Notes: generated by a model not told the origin, from the letters alone. Positions 28,521-39,071 are shown, counted from the stretch's first letter. The stretch is DNA of 64,000 nt from 'Nostoc azollae' 0708 (GCF_000196515.1 NC_014248.1:2721001-2785000); one strand, 5' to 3'. Numbers and translations are program-made.

Positions 28521-28823
28521 ATGGCTAAAACTAATACCACAGAATTACTAGAAGCCCTAGCAGCAGAAATTGGCGAAAATATCTATATAGATATAGCTAA
28601 GTGGCATTTATATCTAGCTGATGCCAAACTTCATAATGTAGTGGCAGAAAAATTGTATCCTTTGATTACCGACAGAAAAGTCAACGAAAACCGAGTCATT
28701 CAAATATTAGAATCTATTCCCGTCAAAATTGGTGGTGGTAGAAAAGAACTAGCATTAATTGATTTACTACCTCTGCAATGCCAAGTAAACCTAGTAGATA
28801 TTCTCGAAAAATACCAAAGATAA
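28521..28823 (+). CDS. DUF3181 family protein
   Basis: A 100-residue soluble protein (TELLEALAAEIGENIYIDIAKWHLYLADAKLHN...) matching DUF3181, conserved across cyanobacteria and plastid-lineage genomes. No catalytic motif. It lies between two other small cyanobacterial genes read the same way. Confidence 0.8.
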   Translation: MAKTNTTELLEALAAEIGENIYIDIAKWHLYLADAKLHNVVAEKLYPLITDRKVNENRVIQILESIPVKIGGGRKELALIDLLPLQCQVNLVDILEKYQR

Positions 28824-28927
28824 TTCTAACTTCTCCTCCCTCTTCCTCCACGTTTACCTCCGCGTACCTCTGCGGTTAAAAAACACACATTAACACCAGA
28901 CCAAATAATAAATGGAGGGTTTTGTAT

Positions 28928-29146
28928 ATGTTTTTACAACTCAAAAATAGCAGCGATTTAGTGAGAATTATGGATCTCCAAGAATTGATAGATCCAAATC
29001 GAGACATTATCCACGCCAAAGACCAAGAAGGAGAAGAAGAACAGGAAACAGACCTCTATAAAAAAGAACAGTTAGTATTTCCATCCGGTGAAGAATTACC
29101 ACGCTGCTGGCTAGATGCCAACTATAGAATAGCCCAGATGGCATAA
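28928..29146 (+). CDS. Conserved small acidic protein
   Basis: A 72-residue acidic protein (MFLQLKNSSDLVRIMDLQELIDP...). The ATG at 28928 is chosen because GGAGGG sits about 9 bases upstream. It resembles short acidic proteins common in Nostocales; function unknown. Confidence 0.65.
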   Translation: MFLQLKNSSDLVRIMDLQELIDPNRDIIHAKDQEGEEEQETDLYKKEQLVFPSGEELPRCWLDANYRIAQMA

Positions 29147-29196
29147 GTCATTAGATATTTTAGGGGTAAAGGGCAATGCTTTACCCCTATCTAAAT

Positions 29197-29655
29197 TTAA
29201 TTAACAGCAGCTTTTCCTTCTGGTGTCAAACCTTCACAACCTTTAGAAAAGGCTTTAAAAATACAAGAAGTGAAAATATGAGAGAGTATACCTATTGGAC
29301 CTGAAAACAAACATAAAGCCAAAGAATGAATTGTCCAAATCCCTGTTTTTTGTCCTTCCCAATATATCCACCGACCAACAAATAAATCCATTACGAGAAA
29401 ATGAATCCAACCTGTAGCAGCGGCTGTTTCATTACTAAAAAACTTAGCTATATCCGCTAATTGAGGATTTGATAAAGCTGCAGCATTTTCTGGGGTAATG
29501 CTGGTGACAAATAAATACACATAAGCAGCACCTAAAACCACAAAAGGTTGATAAGATTCCATTACCTTGCGAGTAACTTTCCAGTTCGGTAATAAAATCA
29601 TTAATGCCCAAAAAGGCAAAACGAAAAGATTTGCACTGTTAAATAAACCTGTCAT
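29197..29655 (-). CDS. ABA4-like (DUF4281) membrane protein
   Basis: A 152-residue protein with four helices (LFNSANLFVLPFWALMILLP..., WIHFLVMDLFVGRWIYWEGQ) matching the ABA4-like family; plant ABA4 is needed for neoxanthin synthesis. In cyanobacteria the role may concern carotenoids but is unproven. It lies 9 bases after cobW, in the same operon. Confidence 0.85.
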   Translation of the reverse strand: MTGLFNSANLFVLPFWALMILLPNWKVTRKVMESYQPFVVLGAAYVYLFVTSITPENAAALSNPQLADIAKFFSNETAAATGWIHFLVMDLFVGRWIYWEGQKTGIWTIHSLALCLFSGPIGILSHIFTSCIFKAFSKGCEGLTPEGKAAVN

Positions 29656-29664
29656 ATTAATACT

Positions 29665-30714
29665 TTACAAAGCAACAAGTTGAGATTCTATTTCTGAAGA
29701 TTGTAAATCACGACCGATAAAAACTAAACTGGTTTTTTTTGCTTCTTCTGGCTTCCAAGGACGGTCATAAAATTGATCAAATCTTCTCCCTACACCTTGC
29801 ATAACTAACCTCATGGGTTTATTTGTAACGGCAACAAAACCTTTAATTCTGTAAATTTCTTGTTCTTGTGCCAGTTTTTCTAATATTGATTGCAACTTTT
29901 CTGGGTCAAAAGTGCGGTCTAAAATGACATGAGTTGAGTTAATTTCATCATCATGATCATGGTCTTCTTCTGTGTCATGATGACTAGGACGAAAATCTAA
30001 ATTATCTTCAACTGCGGACTCAAATCCTAATAGTATGGATGCGTCTAGTTTACCATAATCACTAGAGACAATTTTTACTTCTCTGGGTAATTCATTTTTG
30101 ACTAATTCAATTACTTGCGCTTGTGTTGCACCATCCACTAAATCGGTTTTATTCAAAATTACCAAATCTGCACAAGCAAGTTGGTCTTCAAATAATTCTT
30201 GCAATGGTGTTTCATGTTCTAGGTTATCATTTTCTTGCCGTTGTGCAGCGATCGCATCTAAATCACTGGCAAATGTTCCCGCAGCCACCGCAGCACAATC
30301 TACAACTGTAATCACTGCATCTACTGTAGCTGCATTGCGAATTTCCTGCCAACGAAAAGCTTTAACTAAAGGTTTTGGTAAAGCTAACCCAGAGGTTTCA
30401 ATAATAATACAATCAATACTATCTCGGCGTTTAATTAACTCCCGCATTGTCGGGTAAAATTCCTCTTGGACGGTGCAGCATAAACAGCCGTTTGTGAGTT
30501 CAAATATATTATTTTCTGGATTTTCTTCTGTTTCATCTTCCGGGCAAATTTGACAGGATTTTAATAATTCTCCATCTATACCCAGTTCGCCAAATTCGTT
30601 GACTAATACTGCTATGCGTCGTCCTTGCTTGTTTTGGAGGAGGTGACGGATGAGGCTGGTTTTACCGCTTCCTAAGAAGCCTGTGATTACTGTAACGGGA
30701 ATTTTTGTAGCCAT
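29665..30714 (-). CDS. cobW: CobW-type G3E metal GTPase
   Basis: A 349-residue COG0523 protein: P-loop GFLGSGKT (11-18), metal motif GCLCC (about 76-80), Walker B IIETSGLA, and G4 NKTD (about 187). A His/Asp-rich insert (HHDTEEDHDHDD, about 243-254) comes before the C-terminal CobW domain. The family delivers Co2+ or Zn2+ to client enzymes; the cobalamin label comes from family annotation. I see no clear Zur site upstream. Confidence 0.88.
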   Translation of the reverse strand: MATKIPVTVITGFLGSGKTSLIRHLLQNKQGRRIAVLVNEFGELGIDGELLKSCQICPEDETEENPENNIFELTNGCLCCTVQEEFYPTMRELIKRRDSIDCIIIETSGLALPKPLVKAFRWQEIRNAATVDAVITVVDCAAVAAGTFASDLDAIAAQRQENDNLEHETPLQELFEDQLACADLVILNKTDLVDGATQAQVIELVKNELPREVKIVSSDYGKLDASILLGFESAVEDNLDFRPSHHDTEEDHDHDDEINSTHVILDRTFDPEKLQSILEKLAQEQEIYRIKGFVAVTNKPMRLVMQGVGRRFDQFYDRPWKPEEAKKTSLVFIGRDLQSSEIESQLVAL

Positions 30715-30861
30715 GTTTGCTGTGTAGTTTTATTAATTAATAATACATCATTATGCCCCAGAATAATTAATTGCTCCGTTTCTACTAGAAGAATACAAAA
30801 TCAAGTAAAACATTAATCCTATAAATTTGCACTTTATTGCGTATATTTAAGTTTTATTAAA

Positions 30862-31080
30862 ATGCTTCTATATTTAGTTGGTGCTAAAGCATCTGGTACT
30901 AAAGCTCGTCCTGTCTTCACCTGGACTAATGCCAAATATCAATATCGAGTTTCCTGGCAAACTGTCGAACCTAATGTGGTTCGATTACAGGTAATAAACC
31001 CTGCAGAACAGTTGATTTTAAATGAACTTCTCATTCGTCAACCTGGTGAATTTGAATATCCTAATACCACTAAATGTTAG
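30862..31080 (+). CDS. Hypothetical protein, 72 residues
   Basis: A short protein (MLLYLVGAKASGTKARPVFTW...) with a beta-rich profile, divergent from cobW. It resembles small conserved cyanobacterial proteins, but I cannot name a family. Confidence 0.5.
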   Translation: MLLYLVGAKASGTKARPVFTWTNAKYQYRVSWQTVEPNVVRLQVINPAEQLILNELLIRQPGEFEYPNTTKC

Positions 31081-31158
31081 AACATATTAAGAATGACTCA
31101 AAACTATCATAATTAGACCCCTGAAAAGGTTCAGATAACCTGAAAATTTTTACCCTAA

Positions 31159-31355
31159 CTAAATAAAATAAGGTAAATTTTGCAAAAGTTTCGGCGATCG
31201 CAAGGAAAGTTCCCGTAGATAAAATTCTGAATCTCCCAGAGATGAAAGTGTTAGAAGTTTTTTATATAAATAGCAGAAAATGACAAGGCCTGCCATTATT
31301 TCATTGTCAGTATCATCTAAATCAGATTTATTCAAAATCACCAAATCAGCCAGTT
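31159..31355 (-). pseudogene. CobW-like GTPase fragment
   Basis: KLADLVILNKSDLDDTDNE, the G4 region of a G3E GTPase, is followed by unrelated residues. It starts inside the end of the kinase gene in another frame. No P-loop remains. It looks like a rearrangement scar. Confidence 0.4.
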
Positions 31356-32957
31356 TTATAGAAACCCGCGTTTGCCATTGGGACGTACTGTTAGCCAATT
31401 AATCTTTGCTAATGCCAGTTGTTCGTCAGTAACTTTTGCTCCTGTAAGATTAGCACCACACAAATTAGTTCCCCGGAGATTAGCCTGACTTATATAAGCA
31501 TAACTGAGATCAGCTCCTCTTAAGTCTGCTCCTTCTAAATCAGCATGGCTTAAGTAAGCTTTTGTCAAATTAGCATCTCTTAAGTTTGTTTGCATTAAAC
31601 TAGCTCTACCAAAGTCCGTATTTTCAAGATTAGCACCTTGGAGGTTGGTTTTTCTTAATTGAGCGGAATGGAAATTAGTTCCCGATAAGTCTGCACCTTC
31701 TAAGTTCAAAAGACTGATATTGAAACAGGCAAAATCCCTTCTGCCTTTTAAGTATGCTTTGAGGAGAGTTTCGGAATTTAATCGGCGATTAATTTGAGAA
31801 CCACTGAGATCGCTGTTAGCTGCACTGGACGGTTTAGATATCAACTGCTTGTTCTGGTTTCGTCCAGCCCGCAATCCAGATGTTTCTGGTGATTTAGCTC
31901 TTCTAGCACGAATGGCAGCTGCTAGCTGTGCCACACCATCATTGCTACCGGAAGTAGGATTACTCGACAAATTACCAGGATTTTCTGGTCGATTCTGTAT
32001 TTTATCTCTACTATCAGTTTCAGTTTTTACAATTAGTCCTTTGGCTAAACTGTCTAGATATGGTTCCATACCCATCGCCCTGAGTACATCTGAAGCTGAC
32101 TGGTAACGATTGCGGATTGAAACCTCCAACATTTTCTTTAAAACAGTGGTTAAATGGCCGCTCATATTTACCATCTGTTCCCACATCATTTCACCTGTTG
32201 TGGGATTGTATGGAATGTCTTTGGGAGTTTTCCCTGTCAGTAGATAAATGCACGTCACTCCTAGTGCGTATATATCACTAGAGTAAACTGGACGCATGGC
32301 CATTTGCTCTGGAGGGGCAAAACCAGGAGTACCAATCGCGTAAGCTGTTAATGCCGTTTGTCCCGATTGGTTAGGCGGAATTTGGCTGACTTGGTTTTTG
32401 ACAGCGCCAAAATCAATTAATACTAGTCTGGCATCTTGAGTGCGGCGAATTAAGTTAGCTGGTTTGATATCACGATGAATTACCTTGAGGTCATGAATGT
32501 ATTGCAGTAATGGCAAAATCTCTGTTAAGAACTGTTTCACTCCAGCTTCGCTATAAAATCCGGTTTTTTTCACTTCTTGTTGGAGAGTAGCACCACTGAT
32601 ATATTCCTGAACTAAATAAAATTGTGTTTCTTCTTCAAAATAGTCTAATAACCTTGGGATGTGGGGATGATTACCAATCTTACCTAGTGTTTTAGCTTCT
32701 CTCTCAAACAGATCCCGTGCCATTTGTAATATGTGTGGGGCTGTTCCTGACGGACGGAGTTGCTTGATTACACAACAAGGTTCTCCTGGTAGGACTTCAT
32801 CTACGGCTACAAAGGTAGCTCCAAAGCCCCCTTGACCTAACCGTTTAATAATCTGATAGCGATCGCGCAATAGTAATGGTGAGCCACAAGAATTACACCT
32901 CTGGCTAGATGACAAATTTTTGGGATGGGCACAGGTAGGATTGAAGCAGTAGCTCAT
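31356..32957 (-). CDS. Ser/Thr protein kinase with pentapeptide repeats
   Basis: A 533-residue protein. An N-terminal zinc ribbon (CFNPTC...CNSCG, 4-24) is followed by a Hanks-type kinase domain (about 33-295: P-loop GQGGFGATF, Lys in VIKQL, catalytic HRDIKPANL, DFGAV, APPEQ), a linker, and a C-terminal run of pentapeptide repeats (A(D/N)LXX, about 410-515). This matches the SpkB-like kinases of cyanobacteria, linked to stress or motility. The last residues overlap a CobW-like scar, so the original end may be altered. Confidence 0.92.
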   Translation of the reverse strand: MSYCFNPTCAHPKNLSSSQRCNSCGSPLLLRDRYQIIKRLGQGGFGATFVAVDEVLPGEPCCVIKQLRPSGTAPHILQMARDLFEREAKTLGKIGNHPHIPRLLDYFEEETQFYLVQEYISGATLQQEVKKTGFYSEAGVKQFLTEILPLLQYIHDLKVIHRDIKPANLIRRTQDARLVLIDFGAVKNQVSQIPPNQSGQTALTAYAIGTPGFAPPEQMAMRPVYSSDIYALGVTCIYLLTGKTPKDIPYNPTTGEMMWEQMVNMSGHLTTVLKKMLEVSIRNRYQSASDVLRAMGMEPYLDSLAKGLIVKTETDSRDKIQNRPENPGNLSSNPTSGSNDGVAQLAAAIRARRAKSPETSGLRAGRNQNKQLISKPSSAANSDLSGSQINRRLNSETLLKAYLKGRRDFACFNISLLNLEGADLSGTNFHSAQLRKTNLQGANLENTDFGRASLMQTNLRDANLTKAYLSHADLEGADLRGADLSYAYISQANLRGTNLCGANLTGAKVTDEQLALAKINWLTVRPNGKRGFL

Positions 32958-33466
32958 GCACTGTTAACTCGCTGCACGAAGGATAAGGGAAAAATTAGAC
33001 TCTCATTACATTATTGAGAGTAAATCCTAACTTTGTCAGGCAATTTTTGTGGAAATGTTGTTAAAGAGTTTCTAAAGTTATACGGATGATAATTCAAGTT
33101 ATAGTAAACCTAGCGAAATTAACTTCGCTTTGAACCAAAGTTGTTGTCTTAACTATTATCTCATTAAAATCATGCTGTAGTAGCTGCTTTTGTTAAGTGA
33201 TATTGCTGAAAGATCGATTGTATGTTATACAAACCAATTATGAAATTAGTATTGCTATCACTTAAGTATCTCATACTGCTCAGTTAACCATCTCAAAATT
33301 GTTAGTTGGTTTGGGAAAAGCTTCATGGGTAAGGATTGCTTTTACAGCAAATTGCAGATCAATGAGGTACAGAATCTAAATTCAAACCTAGACAGCAAGA
33401 GAATTTTACTCCTGACTCCTGACTCCTGCTATATCTGATTACGGTTAATTTTAATTTTAGGAAAGC
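32958..33466. other. Gene-free stretch before the metallothionein gene
   Basis: AT-rich, with a CTCCTGACTCCTGACTCCTG run near 33411-33428. No gene or RNA seen. Confidence 0.5.
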
Positions 33467-33482
33467 ATGAATAATTGTTCAT
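33467..33482. promoter_or_regulatory. SmtB/ArsR-type operator
   Basis: ATGAATAATTGTTCAT is a near-perfect palindrome of the form ATGAA-N6-TTCAT, like operators of Zn-responsive SmtB/ZiaR/BxmR repressors. It lies 41 bases upstream of the metallothionein start, where such repressors act. Confidence 0.65.
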
Positions 33483-33522
33483 GTGTTATATTTTTATCTC
33501 CAATCAAAAAATGGAGAAATTT

Positions 33523-33676
33523 ATGACAATTGTTCATCACATGAAATGCGCTTGTCATCGTTGTTTATGTGTAGTTTCTCTAGAAAACGCTATCCGCAAA
33601 GATGGTAAATACTATTGCTTTGATGGCTGTGCTGAAGGGCATGAAAGGCCGTAGTCATAATGGATGTGGCTGTTAA
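33523..33676 (+). pseudogene. SmtA-like metallothionein, frameshifted tail
   Basis: The frame encodes 43 residues (MTIVHHMKCACHRCLC...KDGKYYCFDGCAEGH) ending at 33654. The expected last Cys block, SHNGCGC, lies one base out of frame and ends at TAA (33674-33676). Of the family's usual nine Cys, the in-frame product keeps six. GGAG precedes the ATG at good spacing. The N-terminal part might still bind zinc weakly, but the normal Zn4 cluster cannot form. Confidence 0.78.
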
Positions 33677-33835
33677 GGAAAAGGAAAAGGGGAACTTAGC
33701 AGTCTGTCAACCTAAAAATGACGGGTGAAGGGGAGCAGGGGAAGAATAGAAATGTTTCTTCCTATCATTACCCCTCAAAGTGTCTTTAAGAGACCACTAG
33801 GTAGGTGCAAATAAATATAACTATATTAAGCAGTG

Positions 33836-33874
33836 AAAAGGGTAAGAGGAAAAGTTTTTTCCTCTTACCCTTTT
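33836..33874. repeat. 18-bp stem hairpin repeat
   Basis: AAAAGGGTAAGAGGAAAA and its complement flank a 2-3-base loop. It may act as a bidirectional terminator between the metallothionein and hemL genes. Confidence 0.7.
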
Positions 33875-34021
33875 CCCTACAAAACTCTACATAGTTCAGT
33901 TTAATCCCACCGACTTGCTTATCCTCATCTCCCTTTTCTTTGCTACCGTGTACACACAAGTAATTTAGCCCAGCCCTTAATCAACCCCCCTAACCCCCAA
34001 TTCTGGTGAGACAAGAATTTT

Positions 34022-34049
34022 CTAAGTACCCCATAATTGGGGTACTTAG
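34022..34049. repeat. 11-bp stem hairpin behind hemL
   Basis: CTAAGTACCCC-ATAATT-GGGGTACTTAG, perfect pairing. About 70 bases beyond the hemL stop; a possible terminator or dispersed palindrome. Confidence 0.6.
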
Positions 34050-34121
34050 GGGGCGAAATAGGCTGAAACGAAGACAGGTAGCAATTGTGTGTACGCCCTA
34101 GCTTTTCTTGGTAGGAAAAGG

Positions 34122-35420
34122 TTACAGACTAGAAAGCACATCTTTTGCAGTAGCTAAAGTTTTGTCAATATCTTCATCTGTGTGAGCCAAAGAAGTAAAC
34201 CCAGCCTCAAACTGAGATGGTGCTAAGTAGATACCACGCTCTAACATCCCACGATGGAAACGCCCAAATTTTCCTGTATCACACTTTTTCGCATCTTCAT
34301 AGTTATGGACTGGCCCGGCAGTGAAAAATAAGCCAAACATGGCGCTGATATGACCACCACAAGCGGCATGACCAGTTTCTTGGGTAATTTTGAGCAACCC
34401 ATCGGCTAGTTTCTTGGTAATGCGTTCTAGGTACTCGTAACTACCTGGTTTTTGAAGTAATTCCAGTGTTTTAATTCCCGCAGTCATAGCCAGGGGATTA
34501 CCAGAAAGAGTCCCAGCCTGATATACAGAACCAGCAGGAGCAACCATTGACATGATATCGCGGCGACCACCATAGGCTCCTACTGGCAAGCCACCACCGA
34601 TAATTTTACCGAGTGTTGTCAAATCTGGTGTAATGCCAAATTTTTCTTGAGCGCCACCGTAGGCAATACGGAAGCCAGTCATCACTTCATCAAATACTAG
34701 TAATGCATCATGTTCGTGCGTAAGTTCTCGTAATCCTTCCAAGAAACCAGCATCGGGAGTAATAAAGCCAGCATTACCAACTACTGGTTCGAGAATCACA
34801 CCAGCAATTTGATTCTTGTTTTCTTCAAACAAAGCTTTGACAGCTTCTAAATCATTATAAGGTGCTGTTAATGTGTCACTGGTTGCTGCTTTGGGAACTC
34901 CTGGGGAATCGGGTAAACCCAGTGTAGCTACACCAGAACCCGCTTGAACGAGGAACATATCAGCATGTCCGTGATAGCAACCTTCAAACTTGATGATTTT
35001 ATCTCGTTTGGTGAAGGCTCGCATTAACCGCAGTACGGCCATACAAGCTTCAGTTCCAGAGTTCACAAATCTGACCATTTCGATGCTAGGAACAGCATCT
35101 ATCATCATTTCGGCTAAGACATTTTCTAACGCACAGGGTGCCCCGAAGCTGGTGCCTTTTTCCAAGGCTGTATGCAGTGCTGTGATCACTTCTGGATGGG
35201 CATGACCGCAAATAGCCGGTCCCCAAGTACCCACGTAGTCGATGTATTGGTTGCCGTCTACATCCCAAATATAGGCTCCGTTAACGCGATCAAATACTAT
35301 GGGTTGTCCACCGACGGATTTAAATGCACGGACTGGAGAACTAACTCCTCCTGGCATCAGGTTTTGAGCAGCCGCAAAAATTTCTTGTGATTTTGTGGTT
35401 TTAATGGTGGTGTTTACCAA
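34122..35420 (-). CDS. hemL: Glutamate-1-semialdehyde 2,1-aminomutase
   Basis: A PLP enzyme of 432 residues, the usual length, which converts glutamate-1-semialdehyde to 5-aminolevulinate for haem and chlorophyll. It shows [14 protein letters not shown] near the start, [17 protein letters not shown], and the PLP lysine in [17 protein letters not shown] (about 272). TTG start supported by GGAG 9 bases upstream; no ATG fits. Essential and intact. Confidence 0.96.
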   Translation of the reverse strand: MVNTTIKTTKSQEIFAAAQNLMPGGVSSPVRAFKSVGGQPIVFDRVNGAYIWDVDGNQYIDYVGTWGPAICGHAHPEVITALHTALEKGTSFGAPCALENVLAEMMIDAVPSIEMVRFVNSGTEACMAVLRLMRAFTKRDKIIKFEGCYHGHADMFLVQAGSGVATLGLPDSPGVPKAATSDTLTAPYNDLEAVKALFEENKNQIAGVILEPVVGNAGFITPDAGFLEGLRELTHEHDALLVFDEVMTGFRIAYGGAQEKFGITPDLTTLGKIIGGGLPVGAYGGRRDIMSMVAPAGSVYQAGTLSGNPLAMTAGIKTLELLQKPGSYEYLERITKKLADGLLKITQETGHAACGGHISAMFGLFFTAGPVHNYEDAKKCDTGKFGRFHRGMLERGIYLAPSQFEAGFTSLAHTDEDIDKTLATAKDVLSSL

Positions 35421-35614
35421 GGGTTATCTCCTATAAGTGGTGACTAAATCGAGCTTCTATCTTAGGATAGGGCGAAAAAATGCTTAGAATTTCTATAGTA
35501 ATAGAATTGATTAAACCAAAAAAAATGACAATAATAATATTATTATTCTTTCTGGTAAACTCCTGTTAGCACCTTGAATTCATTGATTATTGTTAACTTA
35601 CAAAAGTTTTTGGT

Positions 35615-36265
35615 ATGTCTTCTCCCGAACTGCGAGCGCTACAATCTGCCATCCCTGTTGAAAAAATCCGCTACGATGACAAGGGTTTAGTGGCGGCAAT
35701 TGTCCAAGATTATCTGGATGGTACTGTCTTAATGATGGCCTGGATGAATCGGGAGTCTTTAGACAAGACCCTAGAAACTGGAGAAACTTGGTTTTGGAGT
35801 CGTTCCCGTCAGGAGTTATGGCATAAAGGGGCTACTTCTGGTCATATTCAGAAGGTGCAGAGTATGCGTTATGACTGTGATAGTGATGCTTTACTGATTG
35901 GAGTTGAGCAGCTGGGAGATATTGCTTGTCATACTGGGGAGCGTAGTTGTTTTCACCAAGTTGATGGGAAAATAGCCCCTCCACCAGCGGATATGCTATC
36001 GCAGCTTTTCCAGGTAATATGCGATCGCCGTGATCATCCCAATGAAAGTTCTTATACCTGTAAGTTATTGGCAGGTGGTGATAATAAAATTTTGAAAAAG
36101 ATTGGTGAGGAAGGCGCCGAGGTAGTTATGGCGTGTAAAGATGATGATGCTGATGCGATCACAGCTGAAGTTGCAGACCTGTTTTATCATACCCTCGTGG
36201 CGATCGCACATCATCAAGTTGACCTAAAAGCTGTATATCGTAAATTGCAAGAACGCCGGAAATAG
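35615..36265 (+). CDS. hisI: Bifunctional histidine enzyme HisIE
   Basis: A 216-residue fusion: phosphoribosyl-AMP cyclohydrolase (about 15-118; [15 protein letters not shown], metal residues in [10 protein letters not shown] and CHTGERSCF) and phosphoribosyl-ATP pyrophosphatase (about 124-216; [18 protein letters not shown]). Steps 2 and 3 of histidine synthesis. Divergent from hemL with a 194-base AT-rich gap. Confidence 0.95.
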   Translation: MSSPELRALQSAIPVEKIRYDDKGLVAAIVQDYLDGTVLMMAWMNRESLDKTLETGETWFWSRSRQELWHKGATSGHIQKVQSMRYDCDSDALLIGVEQLGDIACHTGERSCFHQVDGKIAPPPADMLSQLFQVICDRRDHPNESSYTCKLLAGGDNKILKKIGEEGAEVVMACKDDDADAITAEVADLFYHTLVAIAHHQVDLKAVYRKLQERRK

Positions 36266-36266
36266 G

Positions 36267-36306
36267 ACTGGGGAGATGGGGGAGATGGGGGAGATGAGGG
36301 AGATGG
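36267..36306. repeat. Nonanucleotide tandem repeat (GGGAGATGG)n
   Basis: About four copies behind hisIE. A degraded GCGTGGTGTAAGCC palindrome follows at about 36353-36368. Confidence 0.85.
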
Positions 36307-36404
36307 TGAGGACAATTTATTTTTCCCTCTTCCTTATTTATCCTGATAGCGCAGCGTGGTGTAAGCCTTCTGCCTGCTGCTTTCTGTCTCCAATCCCCAA
36401 TCAC

Positions 36405-38120
36405 CTAAAAAGTAAAGGTAGTACGCACTAGACCTACAGTTGTAGTTGCGTTGGTGCTATCTCCTTCAGGATTAAACAAGACAAACGCACCAGGGGTAAT
36501 ACTCACATTGTCGTTAATACGAAAACGGTAATAACCTTCTAGATGGTAAGGTGTTCCTCTATTTGTACCTAGTGTGGCTGCACCACTAGCCTGAGTACGA
36601 TAAAGAGGCTGTCCAAAAATCAAACCTGCATTATTCCCTTTTTTGAGTAAATCATTAAAATGCAAGCCTACCATCCAGCTCGTAAAAGTTGTGGAAGCAT
36701 CAACAGCAGGAGAAGAATCATCCACAAAAATTGCTGCACCATAACCAGATAAAGCCATCTTTGGGGAAAATCGCCAGGTTGCAGTCCCACCAAAGGAGTT
36801 CATCTTTACAGGTGTTCCTAAATCAACTCCAGACAAAGCACCAATGTCACTACTAGTTAAACCTGTGCCTAAAATATTAATTTCGTGATAACTATTGGAG
36901 TAGTTTAATCCCACATCTATAGATTTGGTGGGTTTAAAAGTCAGTTGGGTTGCAATTACGCTACTACCACTAAATACACCAGATCCCAAAGGTGTACTAC
37001 CGTTGCTTTGAGGAATGTTGGCATTAACACTACCATACAAAGCTCTCAAATCCAGTTTTGGTGAAAAACTATAAATAAAACCAGCCGCAGAAGCTAAAGC
37101 AGAACCAGAAGTACCACCAGAAACGCGGAGAACAGGGTTTAAATTACCAAAATGGGAAATAGATTCTTGTCCTTCTCCATAAAAGGGAGTAATAGCAGGA
37201 AAAGCATCAGAAACTTCCGCCGCAGTCCCCGCAAATAAGGTTAATTTTTCTGCTACAGGAAAGATATACAGCAGTTTATACAGTTCCAGTGAGTTGGCAC
37301 CAACAGCAGTTAAAGTCTTTACGTCGACTCCAGGAAATTGGGGTTCAAAGCTAGTCCGCGCACTACTAGCACTCAATCCTGATGATAATCCCAAACTACC
37401 CTGGAGACTACTGCCATCACTTAAGAAGTTATGAGCTTGTAACCCGGTGATGAGTAAGTCTTTACCTGTGAAACTGGTGGTCAGGTTTAAGCGGACTCTA
37501 TTAGTGAGGATGATATTAGGGTCACTACCAGAAGCGCCTCCTGTAGCACCAATAGCGGCGATAATGGCTTCACCACTCAACTTAGTTGTTGTATAAAATC
37601 TATTAGCCTCAATTTCAGCAGTACGAGCTTCTAAAGCATCTACTCGACCTTTGAGTGTTGCGAGTTCGGCAGAAAATTCTTCTTGCAGTTTTTGGAGAGT
37701 GGCTAAATCTTGTTTTGTTAATAAATCACTTGTACTAGAAGCAATTAACTCATTAACTCTATCTAAACAAGCATTTAAACCAGCAGCGAATTCATAACGA
37801 CTCAACGCCCGATTGCCGCTAAAACTGCCGTTTGGATAGCCAGCAATACAACCATATCGTTCAACTAAAGATTGTAATGCACCAAAAGCCCAATCTTTAG
37901 GCTGTACATCTGATAATTGGGACACGGAATTTACCTGTTCAATCTCATCTAATGCAACTACTGGGGTCGCAGATACAGATAAATCATCACTTTGTTGAGT
38001 TTGGTTGACACTAGGTAAATCCTGTAGTTGGCTATCAGCAGCCATTGCTTTTACAGTAAATAATCCAGAAAGCAAGCAGAGTAAACCAATTCCACCCGAA
38101 TTCAGTAATTTTTTTTTCAT
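36405..38120 (-). CDS. SLH-domain carbohydrate/iron porin (OprB-like)
   Basis: A 571-residue outer-membrane protein: a signal peptide (1-27, cut after AMA), an SLH domain (about 68-125; DVQPKDWAFGALQSL, YPNGSFSGNRALSRYEFA) for peptidoglycan binding, a coiled coil (about 135-170), and an OprB-type beta-barrel ending in Phe. This is the layout of cyanobacterial porins annotated as iron-uptake porins (SomA/B type). Two cttaarttttcatctaaa repeats sit just before the ATG. Confidence 0.92.
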   Translation of the reverse strand: MKKKLLNSGGIGLLCLLSGLFTVKAMAADSQLQDLPSVNQTQQSDDLSVSATPVVALDEIEQVNSVSQLSDVQPKDWAFGALQSLVERYGCIAGYPNGSFSGNRALSRYEFAAGLNACLDRVNELIASSTSDLLTKQDLATLQKLQEEFSAELATLKGRVDALEARTAEIEANRFYTTTKLSGEAIIAAIGATGGASGSDPNIILTNRVRLNLTTSFTGKDLLITGLQAHNFLSDGSSLQGSLGLSSGLSASSARTSFEPQFPGVDVKTLTAVGANSLELYKLLYIFPVAEKLTLFAGTAAEVSDAFPAITPFYGEGQESISHFGNLNPVLRVSGGTSGSALASAAGFIYSFSPKLDLRALYGSVNANIPQSNGSTPLGSGVFSGSSVIATQLTFKPTKSIDVGLNYSNSYHEINILGTGLTSSDIGALSGVDLGTPVKMNSFGGTATWRFSPKMALSGYGAAIFVDDSSPAVDASTTFTSWMVGLHFNDLLKKGNNAGLIFGQPLYRTQASGAATLGTNRGTPYHLEGYYRFRINDNVSITPGAFVLFNPEGDSTNATTTVGLVRTTFTF

Positions 38121-39071
38121 GGTGACTCCTCACACTTAAGTTTTCATCTAAACTTAAATTTTCATCTAAAATATTTCATATCAAGAGTTAAGATCCCTCT
38201 AGGATTGCCAATCAAAGAAATTAGGTATGGACAATTCTAACCTATGGGGGTTTTTCTCCAAAAATACTTAGTTAACTCTGGAGAGTCTTAACATAAAATC
38301 TTTGAGCTAAAAAAGTATATTTCTGTCTTTTTGCAGAAATTAGGCGCTGAATATAACTTACTTTTGGTGGTTGCAACCAGTGAGAAGTAAGATTTTTGCA
38401 GCAACTAACTGTTTAGTTATATTAAACACTAGTTGTGTCACAAATGGATACAAACAATTATTAAATTTTTCTATACTAAGCCAAGTTTCTAGTTATCTGG
38501 TTGTAAATGGCAATTTGTAATTATCCCCCTCTACCACTTCTTAAGATTATTGTACTTAGTAGCCTCTATTGCTATATATAGCTTCCGTAGTTTGCTTAAG
38601 CTAAATTGTTACCAAACCTTGATATCTTTGTAATTCTTATCATTAGCTGCAATTATCCTCATTGATTCCACAGAGTTCCCACAGGAACTTTACTAGTTTT
38701 CCACAGAAGCTCTACGAACCAATCAAGTCTTACTGACTTACTGGGGATTTTATGCTTTGGTAACTAAACAACATTCATAACTGAACTGAGATTTTATTAA
38801 GTTAAGTAACAAAAATATAGCTATAGTCTTGATTATTTCGTCAGTCATTATTTTTTATCTACTAAGTTTTAAAATTTCGCAGCATTGACAAACCAACCCC
38901 CTCTTAGCACACAATGATTCGGCTTGCTTTTTTAGTCCGTCCCATCCTTAGCATCGAGTTTGGAAATTATTTACCTCAGATATGAGTGCGGATTGTCAAC
39001 CTGGCGAACAATTGCTGAAAACTCTTAACGCAAGCAACATCTCTTGATGGGCTTTATAGAAGGAAAATCTT
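38121..39071. other. Gene-free 950-base region upstream of the porin
   Basis: A direct repeat of about 18 bases (CTTAA(G/A)TTTTCATCTAAA, about 38132-38170) lies in the porin leader. The rest is AT-rich without a gene; no clear Fur box was found. Confidence 0.55.

Noticed and set aside
30098-30457. A 119-residue plus-strand frame within cobW
   Set aside because: Antisense to a well-conserved CobW domain; Ser/Cys-rich shadow.
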